Positions 1 to 4,750 of a DNA stretch of 5,598 nt are shown piece after piece. Positions within the stretch are counted from its first letter, which is position 1, and each line of letters opens with the position of its first letter. The position numbers were made by a program, and so were the translations under genes. The notes under the pieces were generated by a model. It made no database searches and was not told the origin of the DNA. It saw only the letters and a program-made list of their open reading frames with translations. The stretch covers positions 1 to 5,598 of the forward strand of contig JAEDFR010000126.1 in assembly GCA_016297945.1 (NCBI GenBank), read 5' to 3'. This DNA is from Lachnospiraceae bacterium (GTDB taxonomy: Bacteria > Bacillota > Clostridia > Lachnospirales > Lachnospiraceae).

Positions 1-353
1 GTAAAAAATGCAATCACACATTTGATGATTCAGCCGGCTTTTGCCCGGATTGCGGAGAGAAGCTTCAGATCATCAGGTATGAAGAACCCAAAAAAACTCC
101 AAAGTTTTTAGGAGCTATAAAAAACAAATCTGAAGAATGTGATAATAATTCCAAAACAGTGACACGTTATTTTGCCGCTATTGCATCTATAATTGGATTT
201 ATTGTGGCATGGTATATAAGTACGACAATTGGATTCGGTTTTGCGATAGTCGGTGTTTTATACGGAGTATTTTCAAAGAATACGGTGAATAAAGTGGTAT
301 CTCTTGTTGTCGGTATTATTACAATTTTACTTTGTTTTATGGTAGGGTTCTAA
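1..353 (+). CDS. Zinc-ribbon membrane protein, 5'-truncated by window edge
   Basis: The reading frame is open from the first base to a TAA at 351-353, so the start lies outside the window. The first complete codons (from base 3) read KKCNH, then FCPDCGEKL about 11 residues further on. If the cut first codon is TGT (its last two bases, GT, fit), this is a CxxC...CxxC treble-clef zinc ribbon of the kind found at the N-terminus of many small Firmicute membrane proteins. A polar linker of about 30 residues follows, then two hydrophobic stretches (about bases 168-270 and 285-350) that should be membrane helices, ending MVGF. The likely topology is a cytoplasmic zinc ribbon with two C-terminal helices. 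The GTG at 159 is an internal codon, not a start, because zinc-ribbon coding continues upstream in frame and no ribosome site precedes it. The function is unknown. Confidence 0.72.
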   Translation, partial: KKCNHTFDDSAGFCPDCGEKLQIIRYEEPKKTPKFLGAIKNKSEECDNNSKTVTRYFAAIASIIGFIVAWYISTTIGFGFAIVGVLYGVFSKNTVNKVVSLVVGIITILLCFMVGF

Positions 354-376
354 ATTGTGAATAAGGGGGTGTCTAG

Positions 377-562
377 GGGCCGGGTTCCTGTGGTATTCCG
401 AATGCGGTATTTCCATTGGCAATTATTATGGCGACATTCATTGGATATCTTCTTCCGGCAATCAATGGGTATTGTCTACAGTTAGAACTTTTGATGGCAG
501 CAAAAAAACTTGGTCTGGTCGATATGGAACGATTAAAAAAGCAGGGGATAAGTTCCTCTTGA
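377..562 (+). pseudogene. Probable C-terminal remnant of a membrane protein
   Basis: The frame opened by a TAG at 374-376 runs to a TGA at 560-562 and encodes about 61 residues. It contains a strongly hydrophobic helix-like stretch (VFPLAIIMATFIGYLLPAI) followed by an amphipathic, basic tail (LELLMAAKKLGLVDMERLKK). This is the usual look of the last membrane helix and cytoplasmic tail of a transporter, and the codon use matches the intact genes. No plausible start codon with a ribosome site opens the frame. A Shine-Dalgarno-like AAGGGGGTG at 363-371 sits just before the in-frame stop, as if the 5' part of a gene had been deleted. A second frame over the same bases (361-693) is also open and protein-like, so the frame choice is uncertain. 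I do not recognise the family. Confidence 0.38.
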
Positions 563-587
563 AATATGAGCCTGATTCTTGTATAAT
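559..587 (+). promoter_or_regulatory. Sigma-A promoter upstream of the luxR-type gene
   Basis: The -35 box is TTGAAA (559-564), followed by a 17-base spacer and a perfect TATAAT (582-587). Transcription would begin near 594, in an A-rich stretch, about 7 bases before the terminator hairpin at 601. It is the best promoter match in the window. The -35 overlaps the stop codon of the upstream gene remnant. Confidence 0.68.
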
Positions 588-600
588 GTTGAAAAAATTA

Positions 601-654
601 AAAAAGCATTCTTTGATTTCCGATGAGGGAGATGAAAGGATGCTTTTTCTTTTT
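601..654 (+). terminator. Intrinsic terminator in the leader of the luxR-type gene (candidate attenuator)
   Basis: The arms 601-614 and 635-648 form a 14-bp stem with one G-U pair and a 20-base loop. The run TTTTTCTTTT (645-654) overlaps and follows the 3' arm. The T-run ends exactly where the ribosome site of the next gene starts, and a strong promoter lies just upstream, so the hairpin is inside the 5' leader of the luxR-type mRNA. It may also end transcripts of the upstream genes. The A-rich 5' flank means it could work on the opposite strand too. Confidence 0.75.
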
Positions 655-656
655 AA

Positions 657-662
657 AGGTGG
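657..662 (+). promoter_or_regulatory. Ribosome-binding site fixing the luxR-type start at 671
   Basis: AGGTGG lies 8 bases before the ATG at 671. The other in-frame ATGs are worse: 665 is only 2 bases from this site, and 623 lies in the loop of the terminator hairpin with no ribosome site before it. The site directly abuts the terminator T-run. Confidence 0.65.
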
Positions 663-670
663 GAATGGAT

Positions 671-1420
671 ATGCGTACATTAGAGACAAATGACTGGATA
701 TTGCTGAACAGTATTATCTATAAAATTTATACGATAGAAAATCTGAATGAGATGCGTAAGCAGTTTCTGGAACAGATGAAGATGCTGATTGATTTTGACA
801 GTGCAGATTTTTATCTGGCAGCAAAAGACGGAGATAATAAGCTGACGGCACCTGTTTTTTACAATTGTGATGAGGACATGTCAGAAGCTTATGACAGGAT
901 TGACTACAGCAGAGGCATCCTGTATAGCGGTAAAATGCTCATTTACAGAGAGACAGACATTATTTCGGATGAAGTTCGAGTTGAGACAGAATATTATAAA
1001 AGAGTGTATAAACCGAATAACTGGCATTTTTCATTGCAGATGGTCCTTGCAAGGCAAAAAGAATTTGTGGGAGTTGTCACCTTTTACAGAACGATCGGTA
1101 AAGACAATTTTGAATATGATGATATATTTATCCTTGATCTGCTCAAAGATCACATGGCATTTCGCTTGTATGAGAACAAGAAAAACGGAAGTCCTTTGGA
1201 GGAAAAACTGACAGTTACTGAAGCTGTAGAGATGTATGGTCTTACGAGACGGGAACATACCATACTGAAAATGTTGATGAACGGCATGGATCATTATCAG
1301 ATATGTGATGAGTTAACGATTACGGACAATACATTGAAGAAACATATTTTAAATATTTACAGGAAGCTTGGTATCAATAACCGGGTTCAAATGTTTAAAA
1401 TGATCAAAGAAAAAGAGTGA
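671..1420 (+). CDS. LuxR-family helix-turn-helix transcriptional regulator
   Basis: This encodes 249 residues. The C-terminal part, about residues 188-245, is a LuxR/GerE-type DNA-binding domain. It opens with LTRREHTILKMLMNGM, followed by the recognition-helix region TDNTLKKHILNIYRKLGINN, which matches the family pattern LTxRExEVLxLLAxG...S..TVKxHLxNIYxKL. The roughly 180 residues before it have no receiver-type aspartate pocket that I can see. Stretches such as FVGVVTFYRTIGKDNFEYDDIFILDLLKDH resemble the end of a GAF-like sensory fold, so the ligand is probably small or internal, but this is inference. There are no membrane segments, so it should be cytoplasmic. The ATG at 671 is chosen for its ribosome site (657-662). 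The gene is followed after 148 bases by the P-II/pot operon on the same strand, which makes that operon, or the gene itself, its most likely target. Its leader carries a terminator hairpin. No partner histidine kinase is visible. Confidence 0.85.
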   Translation: MRTLETNDWILLNSIIYKIYTIENLNEMRKQFLEQMKMLIDFDSADFYLAAKDGDNKLTAPVFYNCDEDMSEAYDRIDYSRGILYSGKMLIYRETDIISDEVRVETEYYKRVYKPNNWHFSLQMVLARQKEFVGVVTFYRTIGKDNFEYDDIFILDLLKDHMAFRLYENKKNGSPLEEKLTVTEAVEMYGLTRREHTILKMLMNGMDHYQICDELTITDNTLKKHILNIYRKLGINNRVQMFKMIKEKE

Positions 1421-1421
1421 A

Positions 1422-1441
1422 TATACTTAAAAAGTAGTATA
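1422..1441 (+). promoter_or_regulatory. Palindrome, candidate operator
   Basis: The arms TATACT (1422-1427) and AGTATA (1436-1441) form a perfect 6-bp inverted repeat across an 8-base A-rich spacer, a 20-bp element starting one base after the luxR-type stop codon. The size suits a dimeric HTH regulator such as the one just upstream. AT-rich palindromes also arise by chance, so this is only a candidate. Confidence 0.3.
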
Positions 1442-1461
1442 AAAATGGTTCGTTTTGTGAA

Positions 1462-1490
1462 TTGAATTGTTTTATTGAATGGATTAATAT
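1462..1490 (+). promoter_or_regulatory. Weak candidate promoter for the P-II/pot operon
   Basis: TTGAAT (1462-1467), a 17-base spacer and TAATAT (1485-1490) form a mediocre sigma-A match. A second ATTGAAT at 1474-1480 repeats the one at 1461-1467 with a 13-base period, and TGAAT/ATTCA arms (1476-1480, 1489-1493) form a short inverted repeat, so activator or repressor binding here is possible. Any promoter in this gap must lie before the hairpin at 1516. Read-through from the luxR-type gene is the alternative. Confidence 0.3.
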
Positions 1491-1515
1491 TCATAGTATT
1501 AAAACAGAAACAAGC

Positions 1516-1547
1516 AAAGAGGCTGTCAGATATGACAGTCTCTTTTT
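1516..1547 (+). terminator. Intrinsic terminator between luxR-type gene and P-II gene (terminator or attenuator)
   Basis: The arms 1516-1528 and 1533-1545 pair over 13 bp with one G-U pair and close on a GATA tetraloop, and the T-run is 1543-1547. It is a compact, strong intrinsic terminator. Only 7 bases separate its T-run from the P-II ribosome site (1555-1561), so no promoter fits between them. Transcripts of the operon must therefore pass through this hairpin, so it can serve both to end the luxR-type mRNA and to limit entry into the operon. I found no obvious upstream segment complementary to the 5' arm that would act as an antiterminator. Confidence 0.8.
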
Positions 1548-1568
1548 GTGTAATAAGGAGGAATCAGC

Positions 1569-1922
1569 ATGAAAGAATTGGTTATGATCATCAGACCTGA
1601 AAAATTAGAGGAAGTTAAGAAAATTTTGGATGATATCAATTGCGGCGGAATGACATTATCAACGGTCATGGGATGTGGAACACAGAAAGGTGCAACCGGT
1701 GAAAAAAGTGTCAATGAAATCAAAGGATTTAAGACAACCATCAATCTTCTTCCAAAGATCCGTGTTGAGGTTGTTGTCGATGACAAGTATGTTGAACCGA
1801 TTATTATGAAAGTCAGTGAGATCTGTGCGACAGATCATGTGGGTGACGGAAAGATCTTTGTTCGAAATATTGAAGAGGCCGTTCGTATCCGGACAGGTGA
1901 GAGAGGATTAAAGGCTCTCTAG
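1569..1922 (+). CDS. P-II family nitrogen-regulatory signalling protein with atypical T-loop
   Basis: This encodes 117 residues and belongs to the GlnB/GlnK superfamily, whose members form trimers that bind ATP/ADP and 2-oxoglutarate and gate target proteins through a flexible T-loop. The N-terminus MKELVMIIRPEKLEEVKKIL and GGMTLSTVMGCGTQKG fit the family. The C-terminal signature GDGKIFV (residues 92-98) and VRIRTGERG (105-113) are intact, and they supply the nucleotide-binding Lys95, Arg106 and Arg108. Gln39 and Lys63, which align with the 2-oxoglutarate/Mg-ATP site, are also present. The oddities are in the T-loop: between GTQKG and LLPK it is about 5 residues longer than in E. coli GlnB (112 residues), it has no tyrosine at or near position 51 (so no classical uridylylation), and Arg38 is Thr. 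The ATG at 1569 follows AAGGAGG (1555-1561). The gene heads the pot operon, 28 bases before potA. No amtB ammonium transporter gene is in view, so the neighbour suggests a polyamine-transport role (inference). Confidence 0.9.
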   Translation: MKELVMIIRPEKLEEVKKILDDINCGGMTLSTVMGCGTQKGATGEKSVNEIKGFKTTINLLPKIRVEVVVDDKYVEPIIMKVSEICATDHVGDGKIFVRNIEEAVRIRTGERGLKAL

Positions 1923-1950
1923 TATCAATAATCAGAATTGAGGTGATCGT

Positions 1951-3057
1951 GTGGGTTATATTGTTGAATTAGATGGTGTAAATAAAATATACGGAACAAA
2001 TCATGTTGTGAAAGATTTGGAATTAAAGGTTGAAGAAGGTGAGTTCCTGACATTGCTCGGCTCTTCCGGATGCGGAAAGACAACAACGTTAAGAATGATC
2101 GCAGGATTTGAAGAACCATCCAGTGGGAGCATTAAAGTTGAAGGGGAATCTATTGAGGAAAAACAGCCTTTTGAGAGAAATGTTAATACAGTTTTTCAGA
2201 GTTATGCCTTATTTCCGCATAAGACGATCTTTGACAATATTGCGTATGGACTGAAAATGAAAAAGGTGCCTAAGAACGAAATTAAAGAACGTGTAACAGA
2301 GATGATGAAGTTGGTACAGCTCGAAGGTTTTGAAAAGCGTTATCCAAGTCAGTTATCCGGCGGACAGAAACAGAGGGTGGCCATAGCAAGAGCTCTGATT
2401 AACAAACCGAGAGTTCTTTTGCTGGATGAACCGCTTGGAGCTTTGGATTTAAAGTTAAGAAAACAGATGCAGCTGGAACTGAAACGTCTTCAGAAAAGAT
2501 TGAACATTACATTTATCTATGTGACTCACGATCAGGAAGAAGCACTTACCATGAGTGACCGGATCGCTATTATGCACGATGGTATTCTTGATCAGCTTGG
2601 CACACCTTCTGAAATCTATGAATCGCCAAAAACAAAATTCGTTGCTACTTTTATTGGTGAGACAAATATTTTTGATGGAACAATCAGTTATATTCAAGAT
2701 AATAATGTTCAGGTTATGGTAGAAAACGGATTTATTTCAGGTGTCGGTGAGCGTTTTAAATTTGGCGAATATATTACCGTATCTGTTCGTCCTGAAAAAA
2801 TGAAATTTGCAGAAGAGCCCGTAGATGGTTTTGGAATTATAGGAATCGTTAAGGATTATGTATATGTTGGCTCTGTAATCAAATGTATTGTTACACTTCC
2901 AAATGGAAATGAACTTAAAATTGAACGATTAGCCGGTGAAGAACTTCCGGTACTCGGTTCAAGAATTTATCCATATTGGAATAAAGAAGATGCGGTACTC
3001 ATACATAATCATGAAAATGCAATATTTGAAGCACTGGAAAATATTGTACTGGCATAG
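1951..3057 (+). CDS. potA: Spermidine/putrescine ABC transporter ATP-binding protein PotA
   Basis: This encodes 368 residues, close to the 378 of E. coli PotA. It is the cytoplasmic ATPase that powers polyamine uptake. All ABC motifs are present in order: Walker A GSSGCGKTT (37-45), Q-loop Gln83 in VFQSYALFPH, signature LSGGQ (135-139), Walker B RVLLLDE with catalytic Glu160, D-loop LGALD (162-166) and switch His193 in VTHDQEEAL. The remaining C-terminal part, with SVRPEKM and ending near residue 368, is the TOBE-type regulatory domain of the PotA/MalK class. The GTG start at 1951 follows AGGTG (1941-1945), 5 bases away, and the N-terminus aligns with the family. It lies 28 bases after the P-II gene and 10 bases before potB. 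Assignment to polyamines rather than another substrate of this ATPase class rests mainly on the following potBCD genes. Confidence 0.93.
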   Translation: MGYIVELDGVNKIYGTNHVVKDLELKVEEGEFLTLLGSSGCGKTTTLRMIAGFEEPSSGSIKVEGESIEEKQPFERNVNTVFQSYALFPHKTIFDNIAYGLKMKKVPKNEIKERVTEMMKLVQLEGFEKRYPSQLSGGQKQRVAIARALINKPRVLLLDEPLGALDLKLRKQMQLELKRLQKRLNITFIYVTHDQEEALTMSDRIAIMHDGILDQLGTPSEIYESPKTKFVATFIGETNIFDGTISYIQDNNVQVMVENGFISGVGERFKFGEYITVSVRPEKMKFAEEPVDGFGIIGIVKDYVYVGSVIKCIVTLPNGNELKIERLAGEELPVLGSRIYPYWNKEDAVLIHNHENAIFEALENIVLA

Positions 3058-3067
3058 GAGGCGGCAT

Positions 3068-3946
3068 ATGGCAAAAAAACATTCAAAACATGAGTGGAAA
3101 TCCAATACACTTCCGGCTTTGGTTATGGTTGGTCCGGTGACCTTGCTTTTAGTATTTCTGATCGCTATACCGCTTCTCTATGTCGGAGTTATGAGTTTTT
3201 GCTCAACAGATCAGTACTATAATGTTGTTTTTGAATTTACAACAGCAAACTACGCAAAGCTCGTCAGTCCGGAATATATCCGTATTTATGGCCAGTCGAT
3301 TCTGATAGCCCTGATGACAACGATTTTATGTATACTTATTGGATATCCGTTTTCTTATATTATTGCCAGAACAAAAAGCAAGAGAAAACAGCTATTGTAT
3401 ATGCTTGTCATTATTCCGTTCTGGACGAACTCATTGATCCGTATTTATGGATGGCGAACATTTCTCGGAACAAACGGATGGCTCAATACAGCACTTCAGT
3501 TTCTGCATGTAATCGATGAGCCGATCAACTTTTTGTATAACAGAGGAACAACGATTCTTGGTATGGTTTACTGCCTGATTCCGTTTATGATCCTTCCGCT
3601 TTATACGGCGATTGAGAAACTGGATGGAAGTCTTCTGGAGGCATCCTCTGATCTTGGTGCCCGTCCGGTATCAACATTTTTTGAAGTTATTCTTCCGATG
3701 ACATCCAGTGGTATTTTTTCAGGAAGTATTATGGTATTTATTCCTTGTCTTGGATATTTCTTTGTATCCAATATCCTTGGCGGAGGAAACTCGGATGTGA
3801 TCGGTAACCTGATCGAGCGACAGTTTAAGAGTGGAAATAACTGGCCGTTAGGTGCGGCACTGTCCATTATACTTATAGTAATTACGTTGATTTTAGTAAA
3901 AATTTACCAGAAGGCCGGCGGTGATATGGACAGTCTGGGTGTATAG
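3068..3946 (+). CDS. potB: Spermidine/putrescine ABC transporter permease PotB
   Basis: This encodes 292 residues of an integral membrane permease that pairs with PotC to form the transport path. About six hydrophobic helices are visible, near residues 16-40, 76-100, 109-127, 160-181, 218-236 and 261-280. The cytoplasmic EAA loop that couples to PotA is at about 191-210 (EASSDLGA...FFEVILP). Other PotB-like signatures are IPFWTNSLIRIYGW (115-129) and the loop around LGGGNSDVIGNLIE. The ATG at 3068 is chosen because AGGAGG (3056-3061) lies 6 bases before it. The open frame extends 44 codons upstream into potA, but that part is only overlap with potA coding. It lies 10 bases after potA and 9 bases before potC (start at 3956), consistent with one transcript. 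Confidence 0.93.
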   Translation: MAKKHSKHEWKSNTLPALVMVGPVTLLLVFLIAIPLLYVGVMSFCSTDQYYNVVFEFTTANYAKLVSPEYIRIYGQSILIALMTTILCILIGYPFSYIIARTKSKRKQLLYMLVIIPFWTNSLIRIYGWRTFLGTNGWLNTALQFLHVIDEPINFLYNRGTTILGMVYCLIPFMILPLYTAIEKLDGSLLEASSDLGARPVSTFFEVILPMTSSGIFSGSIMVFIPCLGYFFVSNILGGGNSDVIGNLIERQFKSGNNWPLGAALSIILIVITLILVKIYQKAGGDMDSLGV

Positions 3947-3959
3947 GAAAGGTTGGTGG
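3945..3959 (+). promoter_or_regulatory. Ribosome-binding region of potC (start ambiguous)
   Basis: Two overlapping sites fit two GTG starts. AGGA (3945-3948) is 7 bases before GTG 3956, and GGTGG (3955-3959) is 5 bases before GTG 3965. A TTG at 3953 is too close to AAAGG to be favoured. The choice changes the protein by only 3 residues. Confidence 0.45.
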
Positions 3960-4750
3960 TAAAGGTGAAAAGAAAAAAAGTTGTACATATTATTTTTTGC
4001 GCTTTGGTTTATATTTTCTTGTTTCTTCCAATCGCGGTTATTGTTGTTAATTCAATGAATGCGACGACCAGCAAACCTTATCTTACATGGAAGGGCTTTA
4101 CCTTTGACTGGTATATAAAACTGTTTGAAAATGATGCCTTGCTTGGATCCTTCGGAAATACAATGATTATTGCAGTGCTCAGTACGATCATCGCTACGAT
4201 TATCGGTACCCTCGCAGCTGTAGGAATGTATAAATACAAATTTAAAGGAAAAGGAATCATTAATGGATTGTTATATATTCCGGTTGTCATTCCTGAAATT
4301 GTACTTGGTATTTCGCTGCTGACGATTTTCGCAAAAGTGAATATTCCGAGAGGTATGCTGACGTTGGTCCTGGCCCATGTGACGTTTTGTGTTCCGTTTG
4401 TTATTTTTAATGTGCGGGCAAGGCTTTCCGGTTATGATAATTCGATTGAAGAAGCAAGTATGGATCTGGGTGCCAATCGTATTGTTACTTTTTTTGAAGT
4501 GACATTGCCGGTACTGGCTCCCGGAATCGGAGGCGGCGCATTGCTTGCCTTTACATTATCCATTGATGATGTTATTATCAGTTATTTTGTCAACGGACAG
4601 ACAAAGACGTATCCGTTAAAGGTTATGGAAAGTATCAAGAGCGGTGTGGCACCGGATGTGAATGCACTCTCTACATTGATTTTAATTGCAACAATTGGAC
4701 TTGTTATTTTGACACAGAGTAATATATTGAGCAGGAGGAAAAAATTATGA
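3956..4750 (+). CDS. potC: Spermidine/putrescine ABC transporter permease PotC
   Basis: This encodes 264 residues from the GTG at 3956, similar to E. coli PotC (264). It is the second integral membrane permease of the importer. The basic N-terminus (VKRKK) precedes a first membrane helix (about 10-32, with FLPIAVIVVNSMN), and further helices lie near 67-91, 101-126, 133-155, 191-210 and 236-254. The EAA coupling loop is at about 165-185 (IEEASMDLGANRIVTFFEVTLP). The segment LAFTLSIDDVIISYFVNG is highly typical of PotC. The C-terminus is basic (SRRKKL). The gene ends in ATGA, with its TGA at 4748-4750 overlapping the potD start at 4747, which indicates translational coupling. GTG 3965 is an equally possible start. 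Confidence 0.92.
   Translation: MVKVKRKKVVHIIFCALVYIFLFLPIAVIVVNSMNATTSKPYLTWKGFTFDWYIKLFENDALLGSFGNTMIIAVLSTIIATIIGTLAAVGMYKYKFKGKGIINGLLYIPVVIPEIVLGISLLTIFAKVNIPRGMLTLVLAHVTFCVPFVIFNVRARLSGYDNSIEEASMDLGANRIVTFFEVTLPVLAPGIGGGALLAFTLSIDDVIISYFVNGQTKTYPLKVMESIKSGVAPDVNALSTLILIATIGLVILTQSNILSRRKKL

Noticed and set aside
623..670. Upstream ATG extension of the luxR-type gene
   Set aside because: The ATG at 623 lies in the loop of the terminator hairpin with no ribosome site, and the added residues (CFFFLK) come from the T-run. The ATG at 671 has a well-placed AGGTGG.
472..693. A 73-codon open frame starting at TTG
   Set aside because: It has no ribosome site at 472, it runs through the promoter, the terminator hairpin and the luxR-type ribosome site, and its last third is just hairpin sequence. 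At most its upstream part is a remnant in the alternative frame noted for 361-600.
867..1294. Open frames on both strands inside the luxR-type gene
   Set aside because: They overlap strongly supported coding in another frame, lack ribosome sites, and their translations have no domain-like features.
1421..1568. A known riboswitch or T-box in the operon leader
   Set aside because: Only a simple terminator stem is visible. I could not find conserved T-box, glutamine or other riboswitch core motifs, and the leader before the hairpin is AT-rich without further strong stems.
2455..2697. Antisense open frame within potA
   Set aside because: It is the shadow of potA coding, with no ribosome site or promoter on the minus strand.
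2936..3067. 44-codon upstream extension of potB
   Set aside because: It lies inside the end of potA in another frame. The AGGAGG before ATG 3068 and the normal permease N-terminus there decide the start.
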